Shown: positions 50,865 through 59,776 of the stretch, piece by piece
Layout: each line of letters starts with the position of its first letter
How positions within the stretch are numbered: the first letter of the stretch is position 1
Source of the DNA: an uncultured Clostridia bacterium
GTDB taxonomy: Bacteria > Bacillota > Clostridia > Oscillospirales > Acutalibacteraceae
Reading direction: 5' to 3'
Length of the DNA: 64,000 bases
NCBI GenBank assembly: GCA_930990065.1
Contig: CAKNOA010000001.1
Location: forward strand, 186,001 to 250,000
Made by a program: the position numbers and the translations under genes
Notes under the pieces: generated by a model
Seen by the model: only the letters and a program-made list of their open reading frames with translations
What the model was told of the DNA's origin: nothing
Databases searched by the model: none

Positions 50865-51453
50865 GATAAGTCCTCCCATACTTTTTCTTATCTTCTTCGG
50901 TAATCGTGCGCAGGACCCGGCAAGGATTGCCTACAGCCACGACACCCGAAGGAATATCGCGATTGACTACGCTTCCGGCACCGATCACCGTGTTGCTGCC
51001 AATCGTTACCCCAGGCAGCACGGTCACGGAAGCGCCGAACCACACATTGTCCCCCACCGTAATGGGGTACGCATACTCAAGCCCCTCGTTGCGTTGTTCC
51101 ACGTCCAACGGATGCCCGGCTGTCGAAAACGTACAGTTGGGCGCAATGAACACGTTGTCGCCAAATACAACCGGGGCCCCATCTAAAATAATACAGTTGT
51201 GGTTGGTATAAAAATTTTCGCCGATTTGGATATGGCTCCCATAATCGCACCAAAAAGGAGCCGTGATGCAGAACTGCCGGCCCACCTTCCCTAGGAGCTT
51301 TCGCAGAATGGCTGCCTGTTCGGCACTTTGGGAAGGCATTAACTGATTGAAAGCAAAACACAGGTCTTTACACCGTGTCCGGGCCTGAATCAGCTCTTCG
51401 TCATAATTGGCGTCGTACAAAAGCCCTTTCAGCATCTTTTCTTTTTCCGTCAA
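50854..51453 (-). CDS. Maltose/galactoside O-acetyltransferase family protein
   Basis: A 199-residue left-handed beta-helix acetyltransferase. An N-terminal Mac domain (TEKEKMLKGLLYDANYDEEL) precedes hexapeptide repeats, with the catalytic His in FSTAGHPLDVEQRN and the C-terminal GAGSVVNRDIPSGVVAVGNP. It uses acetyl-CoA to acetylate sugars. It is in a three-gene operon behind a ROK regulator, fitting a sugar-linked role. Confidence 0.92.
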   Translation of the reverse strand: MTEKEKMLKGLLYDANYDEELIQARTRCKDLCFAFNQLMPSQSAEQAAILRKLLGKVGRQFCITAPFWCDYGSHIQIGENFYTNHNCIILDGAPVVFGDNVFIAPNCTFSTAGHPLDVEQRNEGLEYAYPITVGDNVWFGASVTVLPGVTIGSNTVIGAGSVVNRDIPSGVVAVGNPCRVLRTITEEDKKKYGRTYHEI

Positions 51454-52442
51454 ACTTGTTCATCCTTTCTCTTGATAGCGGTCCAAAACATCCCCATGAC
51501 ATAATAGGAATCGGTATTCGGGATATAGGAAAATTCCGGCATATAGTCTTGTGGAATACAGGTTTCACAAGCCGCATGGATACGCGTCAGATCACTTTCT
51601 TCGATAAGATCCCCGGTAAACAGTAGCTTATGGGGGTTTAAAATTGAAATTAGTGCAATGGCCGCCTGGATAATCAGCGGCTCCGCCGTCGGGCGGTGCA
51701 GCTGCCGGATTTGTTCCTCCCGGCTTATGCCGTAATCTAAAAAACCCACCATACCGGCAAATAAGTTCCGTCCGGTTAGAAGCGTCCCTTTATGGACGGT
51801 GGCTGTTCCCGGCAGCACCCCCGCGGGGTAATTCACCAGCGTCACGATTTGGTCGTTTATGTGTTCCTGCCGATAATAGCCATAGACTTTATAATGCATA
51901 TCATTGGCCAGATACACCGGGATGTGATAGCGCGCTTCCAACATAGCCACCAGCTCGACGCCCTCTAATTCCGGTATATCGCTGTGCCGGATCACCCCGT
52001 TTTCCGCAATACTGGGTGTGCCCACCATAATTTGGCTGGTATTGGGAAACTGCTGCAAAACACCGGCAAGCTCATCCGCAATTGTTTCGGCCGGCAAAAT
52101 AGCAAACTGGTTGACTTGCCGGAAACGGACCTGCCCCGTTGGGGAAAGGACGGTGGTTGTCATGGATTTGACGCCTTGAATCAGTTCGAAATAAACGCAA
52201 ACAAAGCTCTCGTACTCCTCATTCAGCCGGTAAAAGACGGAGCTTCTCCCTACCTCATGGGACTTCCGTTTTTCGCCGACGACTTCCCCTGTTTCTTCCA
52301 TTTCATTTAAATAGGTATTGCAGCTAGCCACACTGAGACCCGTTTGTCTGGCAATCTGCTGTTTCGAATAGGGCTGCCCTTGGAGCAGTACCTTTCGGAT
52401 GAACGATTTGTTATGTCTCTTAATTCCGGCAGAATCCTGCAT
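51450..52442 (-). CDS. ROK-family transcriptional regulator
   Basis: A 330-residue protein: an N-terminal winged HTH (YSKQQIARQTGLSVASCNTY, residues 25-45) and a divergent ROK/actin-like domain (VYLANDMHYKVYGYY, GMVGFLDYG). The usual zinc-binding Cys motif (GxCxxGxxGC-like) of ROK proteins is not seen, so it is probably a sensor without kinase activity. A 23-bp palindrome overlaps its own promoter -10, so autoregulation is likely. It overlaps the acetyltransferase gene by 4 bp. Confidence 0.85.
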   Translation of the reverse strand: MQDSAGIKRHNKSFIRKVLLQGQPYSKQQIARQTGLSVASCNTYLNEMEETGEVVGEKRKSHEVGRSSVFYRLNEEYESFVCVYFELIQGVKSMTTTVLSPTGQVRFRQVNQFAILPAETIADELAGVLQQFPNTSQIMVGTPSIAENGVIRHSDIPELEGVELVAMLEARYHIPVYLANDMHYKVYGYYRQEHINDQIVTLVNYPAGVLPGTATVHKGTLLTGRNLFAGMVGFLDYGISREEQIRQLHRPTAEPLIIQAAIALISILNPHKLLFTGDLIEESDLTRIHAACETCIPQDYMPEFSYIPNTDSYYVMGMFWTAIKRKDEQV

Positions 52443-52468
52443 GCTGACCTCCCCCTATTTTTATTAGT

Positions 52469-52500
52469 ATTATTATAACCGTTATAATAATAGAAGTCAA
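52469..52500 (-). promoter_or_regulatory. ROK operon promoter overlapped by a perfect palindrome
   Basis: TTGACT (52495-52500), 17-nt spacer, TATAAT (52472-52477). The palindrome ATTATTATAAC-C-GTTATAATAAT (52469-52491) covers the -10 and most of the spacer, the classical position for a repressor operator. Confidence 0.8.
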
Positions 52501-52641
52501 GGGAAATTCCCGTCTTGTGTTTTTTGCCTGTTCGCGCGGGATACGGAAATATTTGTTTTTCTTCATGCTGCCGCATCGCGCCGGAATCTTTCTTCAAAAA
52601 CGCAAAAAAGGATACACAGTAAAAACCGTGTATCCCTTTTT

Positions 52642-53361
52642 CTATGCGTCCGCCGCCAAACGGCCGGCTTCTTCCCGGGACAGGGCCCCGCATTCCACCA
52701 TACTGTCGAGCACCTGGTCCATGCGCTGCCGTGCAAGTTCGGGGTTCGTGTCCAGCGCATACGCCGACGGAGCATTGGGCAATCCTGCGAGCATCACCGC
52801 CTCCTGATCGGTCAGTTCCGATGGTTCTTTGCCATAGTAGCCCATGGCCGCTTCATAGATGCCATAATACCCGCTGCCAAAATAGATGGTATTGACATAC
52901 AGTTCCAAAATCTCCTGTTTCCTGCAATAACTTTCCAATTCCCAAGCGGCATAGATTTCGGCAAATTTTCGCTCCAGCTTCTTTTCCTGGGTGAAATACT
53001 GGTTTTTCATTAGCTGCTGGGTAATGGTGCTGCCCCCTTCCGCCAGGGATAAACTGGTCAAATCGTTCCAAAGCGCCCGCCCGATTGCCAAAAAATCCAC
53101 CCCATTGTGGGAATAAAACCGTTTGTCTTCCACGGCAATCACCGCCTGCACGTAGAGATCCGGCAGTTCTTCAAAAGAAACAAAATGGTCTTGCTGCCGG
53201 ATTTCCTCCACCTTTTCGGATAAGGGGGTTTCGTCAAAGGCCTGCCGGTACAGAAAATACCCTTTCACCCCAAATATAAGACCGGCCGTCACCGCCAAAG
53301 CGGTCACAAGCAGCATGACGGTTGCCAGGATCTTTAGCCCTTTTTTGAGCCCCTTTTTCAT
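52642..53361 (-). CDS. Monofunctional peptidoglycan glycosyltransferase (GT51)
   Basis: A 239-residue protein from 53361 (MKKGLKKGLKILATV), AAAGGAGGG upstream. An N-terminal membrane anchor (about 8-35) is followed by a GT51 domain with the catalytic Glu in AVIAVEDKRFYSHNGVD, then EGGSTITQQLMKNQYF, ELYVNTIYFGSGYYGI and LAGLPNAPSAY. There is no transpeptidase domain, so it polymerises glycan strands only (MtgA-like). It acts on the outer face of the cytoplasmic membrane. Confidence 0.92.
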   Translation of the reverse strand: MKKGLKKGLKILATVMLLVTALAVTAGLIFGVKGYFLYRQAFDETPLSEKVEEIRQQDHFVSFEELPDLYVQAVIAVEDKRFYSHNGVDFLAIGRALWNDLTSLSLAEGGSTITQQLMKNQYFTQEKKLERKFAEIYAAWELESYCRKQEILELYVNTIYFGSGYYGIYEAAMGYYGKEPSELTDQEAVMLAGLPNAPSAYALDTNPELARQRMDQVLDSMVECGALSREEAGRLAADA

Positions 53362-53383
53362 TTTACATCCCTCCTTTTGGGGA

Positions 53384-53626
53384 TTACATCCGGCTTTGGC
53401 GGTCCCAATACGAAGCGGCACGGTCGATCCCGGCCCACAACCCTGAAATCACCAGCACCAGCAATCCGGCCGGTATGGCCAAAACCCCAATGAGCAGCAG
53501 TCCTATCCACATGGTGCCATAATAGAGGGCCTTACACAAAATCCGTACCAAACGGCCACGGGCCGGTGCTTTTTCTTCAAGGGGACAATTCGATTCTTTT
53601 TCGCCGTTTCGCCAGCCTTCTTCCAT
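53384..53626 (-). CDS. Small membrane protein, function unknown
   Basis: An 80-residue protein. The charged N-terminal 30 residues are followed by two hydrophobic segments (MWIGLLLIGVLAIPAGLLV and nearby), with a basic C-terminus. It lies between the Bce permease and the transglycosylase on the same strand. No family recognised. Confidence 0.5.
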   Translation of the reverse strand: MEEGWRNGEKESNCPLEEKAPARGRLVRILCKALYYGTMWIGLLLIGVLAIPAGLLVLVISGLWAGIDRAASYWDRQSRM

Positions 53627-53654
53627 AAAATCTCCTCATTTCAGCCAACGCATA

Positions 53655-55700
53655 TCACAGATTGCCGTTTTCCTCGTCGCTGACAATCACAAAATAAGCC
53701 CGTGACGTCGCCCGGTACACCAGTACATAGAAAAGGGCAAAAATCAGGTAACAACATCCTGTCACAAGTAATAACAAAGAATAGTTTGTCAAACCAAATA
53801 CCAACAATAGCTGTTTCATCATCGGGAACGCGAACAACAAATGGCACCCGGCCAGCAAGAGCGGCAGGAAAAACACCGTAAGGATCTGGGAATTGATACT
53901 TTTGCGGATTTCCCTTTTCGTCATGCCCACTTTTTGCATAATGGAAAACCGCGAACGGTCTTCGTACCCTTCGGACACCTGCTTATAGTAGATAATCAGC
54001 ACAGCGGCAAACAGGAAGACCACCCCTAGCAGGATCCCTAAAAAGAAGAGCCCGCCGTACATGGCATAAAAGCCGTCCCGTTCCGCTTCCGCATTTTCCA
54101 GGCTAAAGGAAAACTCTTCCCCTTCCCCGGCCGTGGCCCCTAGGGTGACCAATTTATCGTAGAGCGTTTGATACAACGTATCTTGCAAGTCAATTTGTTC
54201 CTGTTTGGAAAGGGACAGATCGAATCCGTAAAACCAGCGGGACATGACCTGATAGCCGTTTGTATCCAGTCCCAACATGCTTTCGGCTACCACATCGTAG
54301 TCGGGTACAATCAGGTACATGCTGGCTACTACATCCATCGAGGACAAACCGTTGGGGGCAAAGTCATCCAGCTTCCTTGTGATGGTATACGTGGTGCCGT
54401 CGGGCAGTGTGACCGATGCATCTGCATAACTAGACGACCGGGGGGTGTAGATCATCGCCTGGCCGGGGTTTAAGGTCTCATTCGTTCCCATGGTGCGGTT
54501 ATAATCTTCCAAAGGCACTACAAAAACCTGCCACATGTTTTTCACGCTGGCTAAATCGGCCGCATAGCCGCTTTGCAGCTGCATCTGGCCCTGATCGAGA
54601 TAGACGGAAAACGTGAGCGCACGATAATCCATCACATTTTGTTCCTCTTCCCCATGGCCTGCGACCGTCTGTCGGATCGTCTCCCGCCAAGCCTCCTGCT
54701 CTTCCTGCGGCAAAGAGGAAGTCGTCAGGTTAAACGCGCGGGGGTACCGCTGATTCATGCTGTCCTCGGCCCCCACATACAGGCATACGGTAAAGGACAG
54801 CATCACCAGCACCATGGTGCACAAAATACAGATGGAAGCCAGCCCCGCGCCGTTGCGCTTCATGCGGAACACCATGGACGAAACCGACACAAAGTGGTTG
54901 GTTTTATAATAATAGCGCTTGTTCTTTTGCAGCAGCCGGCAAAAGGCTACTGACCCCGCCATAAACAGCAGGTAGGTGGCTACGATGACCATCACCACCG
55001 CAAAAAAGAACCATACCAGCGCCGCCAGGGGATCTTCCACCGTCATCGCAATATAGTAAGCGACGCCTAAAATACCGGCCCCCAGCACGGCCATGAGCCA
55101 GTTTGCTTTGGGCGGTTTTTCCCCCATATTTTCGCTGTGCAATAGGGCAATGGGGTTCGACAGGCGCACCTGCCAAAGGGCCCGCAGGTATGTCAGCGCG
55201 TAGATCAGCACAAACAGCAGTACCGTATTCTGAATGGAAGAAAACTCCACCGAAAACGTAAAAGTAGCGGTTTCCTGTAAAATTTTCACCATACCCAGTT
55301 CCGCGAACTTGGAAAGTAGCAGACCGAAAAACAGCCCGCCTGCAATTGCCATCAGGGCAATGAAAAAGGTTTCCCACAAGAGCACCCGGGCAATGTTTCG
55401 CTTGCTCATACCGAGAATGTTATAAAGACCAAATTCCTTTTTCCGACGGCGAATCAGGAAGGAATTGGTGTAAAACAGAAAAATAACGGAAAAAACACAC
55501 ATAACCCCGAAGCCGAACTCCAAAAAGCTCTGCATGGTAGTTCCGCCTCGCATCGTACGAAACGTAGGACTGCTGCTTAAAAACGAGATGATATAGGCCA
55601 TCATCACCATGCCCATTCCCGTTAAGATATAGGGAACATACAGCTTTTTATTGTTGCGGATACCGGTAAACGCTAACTTGCGGTAAAGCCCTCGTTTCAT
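53655..55700 (-). CDS. BceB-type ABC transporter permease (FtsX-like)
   Basis: A 681-residue permease: one N-terminal helix, three helices near 70-230, a large extracytoplasmic domain (about 310-530) between helices 7 and 8, then three C-terminal helices. The motif RRKKEFGLYNILGMSKRNIA and KVGMTKREIRKSINSQ are typical of BceB. Such transporters free lipid II-cycle intermediates from peptide antibiotics and pass flux information to the BceS-like kinase. Translation is coupled (ATGA overlap) to the ATPase gene, which is frameshifted here. Confidence 0.9.
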   Translation of the reverse strand: MKRGLYRKLAFTGIRNNKKLYVPYILTGMGMVMMAYIISFLSSSPTFRTMRGGTTMQSFLEFGFGVMCVFSVIFLFYTNSFLIRRRKKEFGLYNILGMSKRNIARVLLWETFFIALMAIAGGLFFGLLLSKFAELGMVKILQETATFTFSVEFSSIQNTVLLFVLIYALTYLRALWQVRLSNPIALLHSENMGEKPPKANWLMAVLGAGILGVAYYIAMTVEDPLAALVWFFFAVVMVIVATYLLFMAGSVAFCRLLQKNKRYYYKTNHFVSVSSMVFRMKRNGAGLASICILCTMVLVMLSFTVCLYVGAEDSMNQRYPRAFNLTTSSLPQEEQEAWRETIRQTVAGHGEEEQNVMDYRALTFSVYLDQGQMQLQSGYAADLASVKNMWQVFVVPLEDYNRTMGTNETLNPGQAMIYTPRSSSYADASVTLPDGTTYTITRKLDDFAPNGLSSMDVVASMYLIVPDYDVVAESMLGLDTNGYQVMSRWFYGFDLSLSKQEQIDLQDTLYQTLYDKLVTLGATAGEGEEFSFSLENAEAERDGFYAMYGGLFFLGILLGVVFLFAAVLIIYYKQVSEGYEDRSRFSIMQKVGMTKREIRKSINSQILTVFFLPLLLAGCHLLFAFPMMKQLLLVFGLTNYSLLLLVTGCCYLIFALFYVLVYRATSRAYFVIVSDEENGNL

Positions 55701-56475
55701 ACGCGATCACCGCCTGTGGCCAACAGCGTCAGCGTGTTGGAAATTTTCTGGTATAGTTCGTTTTCGCTGCTATTCCCCCGGTAAATCTGGTGGAAGACTT
55801 CGCCGTCTTTAATAAACAGGACCCGCCCGGCGTGGCTGGCCGCTTTCACCGAATGAGTCACCATCAAGATGGTCTGACCGTTTTGGTTGATGCTGCCAAA
55901 CAAACGCAGCAGTTCGTCCGTCGCCCGGGAATCCAACGCACCGGTGGGTTCGTCGGCCAAAATCAGCCGCGGCCGGGTGATTAGCGCCCGCGCAACAGCC
56001 GCCCGTTGTTTTTGCCCACCGGATACTTCGTAGGGATATTTTTTCAAAAGGTCCGCAATTCCCAGCCGGGCAGCTATCGGTTCTAGCCGTTCTCTCATTT
56101 TGGCAGGGTGCTCGCCGGACAGTACCAGAGGCAAATAGATGTTGTCTTCCAGATGTTGTCTTCCATCGACAGCGTATCCAACAAATTAAAATCCTGGAAT
56201 ACAAACCCCAACCGGTCACGGCGGAAGGCGGCGATATCCGCTTCCCGAATTTTAGAAAGATCCTGTCCGTCTAATTTGACCCGGCCGCCTGTGGGGCGGT
56301 CCAGCGCCGCTAAAATATTTAGCAGTGTTGTTTTACCGGACCCGGATTCACCCATGATGGCCACATATTCTCCTTCTTCCACGGTAAAGGAAACATCGCG
56401 CAGGGCATGCACCTGATTCCCGCCAAAGCGGGTGGCATACGTCTTCTTTAGGCCCTCGACTTCTAATAAACTCAT
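55697..56475 (-). pseudogene. BceA-type ABC transporter ATPase, frameshifted by a 14-bp tandem duplication
   Basis: Two frames make up one ATPase. The first (from 56475, MSLLEVEGLKKTYATRFGG) has Walker A GESGSGKTTLLNIL and the Q-loop VFQDFNLLDTLSMEDNI, then shifts to WKTTSICLWYC... and stops at 56095. The second frame carries SGGQKQRAAVARAL, Walker B LILADEPTGALD and the H-loop. A 14-bp unit is present twice (56137-56150, 56151-56164). Removing one copy rejoins SMEDNIYLPLVLSG and gives 254 codons, the usual BceA size. As read, no full ATPase is made unless slippage or reversion occurs. Confidence 0.88.
56137..56164 (-). repeat. 14-bp tandem duplication causing the bceA-like frameshift
   Basis: Plus strand AGATGTTGTCTTCC is repeated twice without a gap. 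The duplication is in coding sequence, is not a multiple of 3, and a single copy restores the family sequence. Confidence 0.92.
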
Positions 56476-56507
56476 CTTTCCATTCCTCCTTTTTCTTTGG
56501 CATCTTT

Positions 56508-56582
56508 ATTGTACCAAAAAGGGGAAATGCGCCTCCATCGATTCGGCTTACATTTCCCCCTGCTTTTCTTACAGTTTTGTAA
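56508..56582 (-). promoter_or_regulatory. Bce operon promoter with BceR-type binding site
   Basis: On the minus strand the inverted repeat TTACA-AAAC-TGTAA (56569-56582) matches the BceR box pattern TnACA-N4-TGTAA and lies just after the kinase stop. A TACAAT -10 is at 56508-56513. The site is upstream of the ATPase-permease pair, as expected for BceR-controlled induction. Confidence 0.7.
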
Positions 56583-56590
56583 GAAATCGT

Positions 56591-57583
56591 TTATTCCACT
56601 TGTAGCTCCCGATGATTTAAGTCGATCTGAATCAGCGTGCCGCTCTCCCCATTCGATTCGGCCGTGATCGTATGTCCCAAATTCCGGCAAATCCGCCGGC
56701 ACAGATAAAGACCAATCCCACTGGCTTTTTTATCGGTGCGTCCATTATATCCGGTATACCCTTTTTCGAAAATCCGGGGCAAATCTTCCGGCGCAATGCC
56801 TATTCCGGTATCCTGGATACACAGTGTCAGCGGTTTTTTCAGCGAAAGGGTAATGGTACCCCCAGCCGGCGTATATTTCAGGGCATTGGATAACACCTGC
56901 TCCACCACAAACGACAACCATTTTTCGTCAGTGAGCACCTTTACCCCCAACGGTTCATAAGAAAGGCGGATTTTCCGGCGGATAAACTGGGTAGAAAATT
57001 TTCGCACCACATCGTGGAGCAACCGGTCCAAATCGATTTCACGAAATACATAATCGGTGGATTCGGAGTCAAGGCGCAAAAACACCAGTACCATTTCCAC
57101 ATACTGCTCAATCCGCTGCAATTCTTCCATGAGCTGGCGAGCCATATCGGAATCTTCGTTTTGCAGTGTCAGACGCATGGAAGCAATGGGGGTTTTGATC
57201 TGGTGGGCCCACAGGGTATAGTACTCCACCATATCCCGGTATGAACTTTCCATGCCGGCCTGCAAAGCTTCTTTTTCCTGTTGCAGTGCTTCAAGCAGGG
57301 CCATAAAATCTTGTTCTTCCACACTTTCGGCATCAGGCAAGTGCCGCACTCGTTCCGCAGGTGAAGTAAGCAGCATTTGCAGACGCTTGTGCTTTTCCTT
57401 AGCCTTTTGCATATCAAAAAAGAAAAAAATGGCCCCCAATACCACACAGATGGCCGCAGGATACAGAACAGCCCCTGCCGGTACACCATACAGAATGAAA
57501 GCCGATAGGAAAATAGCCATATATAAAAAGAAATTCCGGGCTTTTACGGCTTTTTGCCGGATGTACATACGATAAAAATTCAT
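56591..57583 (-). CDS. BceS-type intramembrane-sensing histidine kinase
   Basis: A 330-residue kinase with two membrane helices (about 18-35 and 38-56) and almost no extracytoplasmic loop, typical of BceS. The H-box is YYTLWAHQIKTPIASMRL; N-box EQVLSNALKYTP; G1 DTGIGIAPEDLPRIFEKG; G2 KASGIGLYL. It senses antibiotic through the BceAB-like transporter. With the ATPase frameshifted, signalling should be lost or altered. Confidence 0.9.
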   Translation of the reverse strand: MNFYRMYIRQKAVKARNFFLYMAIFLSAFILYGVPAGAVLYPAAICVVLGAIFFFFDMQKAKEKHKRLQMLLTSPAERVRHLPDAESVEEQDFMALLEALQQEKEALQAGMESSYRDMVEYYTLWAHQIKTPIASMRLTLQNEDSDMARQLMEELQRIEQYVEMVLVFLRLDSESTDYVFREIDLDRLLHDVVRKFSTQFIRRKIRLSYEPLGVKVLTDEKWLSFVVEQVLSNALKYTPAGGTITLSLKKPLTLCIQDTGIGIAPEDLPRIFEKGYTGYNGRTDKKASGIGLYLCRRICRNLGHTITAESNGESGTLIQIDLNHRELQVE

Positions 57584-57600
57584 CCAAATTCCCTCTTTTC

Positions 57601-58272
57601 TCAGGCCAGCCGGTACCCGACCCCAAATTTCGTGGCTATAAAATCGGATAGGCCCGCTGCCTCCAGTTTTTTGCGCAAGCGGTTGACGTTCACTGTCAAC
57701 GTATTTTCATCGACAAAGCTGCCGTTTTCCCACAATTGCTCCATCAGTTTTTCCCGGCTGACCACGGCACCTTTTTGCTGCATCAGCGAAAACAAAATAC
57801 GGTATTCATTTTTGGTCAGGTCGATCACCTGATTTTCATAGGTTAAGGTACCGTCCCCTGTGTTTAATAGGGCTCCCCGGTGTTCCAGTACCGGTACGGC
57901 ACCGGCAAAATCATACGTACGCCGCAAAATGGCCTGAATCTTCGCAACAAGCACCCCGGGATCAAAGGGTTTGGCCATAAAATCATCGCCGCCCATGTTC
58001 ATGGCCATCACAATATTCATATTGTCGGAAGCCGATGATAAAAACACAATGGGCACTTTGGAAACCTTGCGGATTTCGCCGCACCAGTAATATCCGTTAA
58101 AAAAGGGCAGTGTAATATCCAGCAGCACCAGATGCGGCAAATAATCGGAAAATTCAGCCATCACATGGCGGAAATCCTGCACACAGCGCCCCTGAAAATT
58201 CCAAGCGGTCAGCTGTTTTTTTAACCCGGACGCAATTCCTTCATCGTCTTCCACAATCAAAATACGATACAT
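57601..58272 (-). CDS. OmpR-family response regulator (BceR-like)
   Basis: A 223-residue regulator from 58272 (MYRILIVEDDEGIASG), AAGAAGGAGG upstream. Receiver: Asp in HLVLLDITLPFFNG, Lys in DFMAKPFDPG. The C-terminal winged helix ends EKLMEQLWENGSFVDENTLT and KKLEAAGLSDFIATKFGVGY. It is followed 17 nt later by the BceS-like kinase. It likely binds the BceR box before the transporter genes. Confidence 0.92.
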   Translation of the reverse strand: MYRILIVEDDEGIASGLKKQLTAWNFQGRCVQDFRHVMAEFSDYLPHLVLLDITLPFFNGYYWCGEIRKVSKVPIVFLSSASDNMNIVMAMNMGGDDFMAKPFDPGVLVAKIQAILRRTYDFAGAVPVLEHRGALLNTGDGTLTYENQVIDLTKNEYRILFSLMQQKGAVVSREKLMEQLWENGSFVDENTLTVNVNRLRKKLEAAGLSDFIATKFGVGYRLA

Positions 58273-58343
58273 GCTATTCTTTGCGCCTCCTTCTTTTTTC
58301 CTGGTGGTATTGTAGCACGACTGTTCCCTTTTTTCAAATTGTC

Positions 58344-58372
58344 TTGACTTTCCCCCATCCGTATGGTATAAA
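58344..58372 (+). promoter_or_regulatory. Sigma-A promoter of the fluoride-riboswitch transcript
   Basis: TTGACT (58344-58349), 17-nt spacer, TATAAA (58367-58372). Confidence 0.8.
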
Positions 58373-58387
58373 TAATTCCTGGAATAT

Positions 58388-58499
58388 ACCGGGGAATGAA
58401 GTTCTCCCCTGGCCGAATCATATCGGACCAAAACCGCTGAATGAAAAGCTGATGACTTCTGCCTATGTTTGATTTTGGGCAGGTCATCGGCTTTTTTTG
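58388..58499 (+). promoter_or_regulatory. Fluoride riboswitch (crcB motif) with expression platform
   Basis: The leader contains GGGGAATGAAGTTCTCCCC, a variable extra hairpin TGGCCGA...TCGGACCA, then AAACCGCTG and GCTGATGACTTCT. The parts GAUGRaGYnC-CCC, AAACCGC and GCUGAUGRCYYCU are the conserved elements of the crcB-motif aptamer. The last aptamer segment (GCTGATGACTTCTGCC) can instead pair with GGGCAGGTCATCGGC to form a terminator before TTTTTTT (58448-58498). Ligand binding would thus allow read-through into the antiporter. Class call rests on motif recognition, not on a covariance-model search. Confidence 0.8.
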
Positions 58500-58536
58500 T
58501 GCCCTGCCCCATTTTACTGCGAAAGGATCGATCCCT

Positions 58537-59718
58537 ATGCTCACCAGTTTAGCCCTGATTTTTCTATGCGGCTTGCTACTTGGCACCTTATTTTCCAAGC
58601 TCAAATTGCCGCCGCTTCTTGGTATGCTGTTGACCGGCATTGTGCTGGGGCCGTATGCGCTTTCCTTACTGGACCCGTCGATTTTGTCGATTTCCGCCGA
58701 TCTGCGGCAATTAGCCCTCATTATTATTCTGACCCGGGCCGGACTGAATTTGGATCTTGCATCCCTAAAAAAAGTGGGACGCCCGGCGATCCTCATGTGT
58801 TTTGTGCCGGCCTGCTTTGAAATTGGGGGCATGCTATTGCTGGCCCCACCGCTTCTCCATATCTCTCTATTAGAAGCCGCCATTATGGGTACGGTCATCG
58901 CTGCTGTATCCCCCGCTGTCATCGTTCCCAAAATGCTGCATTTGATGGAAACCGGGTACGGCACGAAACAGAGCATTCCTCAGCTCATTATGGCCGGCGC
59001 TTCGGTGGATGACGTGTTCGTCATTGTGCTATTTACTTCCTTTACCGGCCTGGCCCAGGGACAGCAGATTTCGGCCGTGAGCTTTCTTTCGATTCCTGTT
59101 TCCATATTGCTGGGACTGCTGGTAGGGGCCGTCATCGGTGTACTGCTCGCCCAACTGTTTGCCCGGTTTCATATGCGGGATTCTGTGAAAGTTCTGCTCA
59201 TTTTAAGCCTTTCCTTTTTATTGGTAGCACTGGAAAATACCGTGAAAAGCACCGTACCGTTTTCGGGTCTATTAGCGGTCATGAGCCTGAATATTGCCGT
59301 ACAGCGTAAACGCACCGAAGTTGCCGTCCGGCTCTCCGCCAAATTTTCTAAACTGTGGGTAGCAGCGGAATTAATTTTATTCGTGCTGGTCGGGGCCACC
59401 GTGGACCTCTCCTATGTCACCACGGCTGGATTAGCTGCCGTGGCTGTCATTTTGGGCGTACTGCTGTTCCGTATGCTTGGGGTATGCGTGTGTTTACTAA
59501 AAACGACGTTGCAAAAGAAAGAACGGCTTTTCTGTATGCTGGCGTATTTACCCAAAGCCACCGTACAGGCCGCCATCGGTTCCCTGCCCCTGAGCATGGG
59601 CCTTTCTTGCGGGAACATCGTGCTGACGGTAGCGGTTCTGTCGATTCTCATCACGGCCCCGCTGGGCGCGTTTTTGATTGACCTTACCTATAAAAAGCTG
59701 CTGAAAAAAGCAACCTAA
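58537..59718 (+). CDS. Cation:proton antiporter (CPA, Na_H_Exchanger family)
   Basis: A 393-residue membrane protein from 58537 (MLTSLALIFLCGLLLG), GAAAGGAT upstream. About 12 helices; motifs LPPLLGMLLTGIVLGPY, LTRAGLNLDLASLKK and MAGASVDDVFVIVLF are those of the KefB/NhaP superfamily. Antiporters of this kind are among the genes known to follow fluoride riboswitches, where they may help adjust pH or ions during HF stress. Ion specificity unknown. It ends at the terminator at 59724. Confidence 0.9.
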   Translation: MLTSLALIFLCGLLLGTLFSKLKLPPLLGMLLTGIVLGPYALSLLDPSILSISADLRQLALIIILTRAGLNLDLASLKKVGRPAILMCFVPACFEIGGMLLLAPPLLHISLLEAAIMGTVIAAVSPAVIVPKMLHLMETGYGTKQSIPQLIMAGASVDDVFVIVLFTSFTGLAQGQQISAVSFLSIPVSILLGLLVGAVIGVLLAQLFARFHMRDSVKVLLILSLSFLLVALENTVKSTVPFSGLLAVMSLNIAVQRKRTEVAVRLSAKFSKLWVAAELILFVLVGATVDLSYVTTAGLAAVAVILGVLLFRMLGVCVCLLKTTLQKKERLFCMLAYLPKATVQAAIGSLPLSMGLSCGNIVLTVAVLSILITAPLGAFLIDLTYKKLLKKAT

Positions 59719-59723
59719 AGCAA

Positions 59724-59776
59724 AAGAACAAGGGCCCTTCCTCCCCAAATGGAGAAAAGGGCCCTTGTTTTGTTTT
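59724..59776. terminator. Bidirectional terminator between the antiporter and alcohol dehydrogenase genes
   Basis: AACAAGGGCCC and GGGCCCTTGTT arms with T-runs on both strands. Confidence 0.85.
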
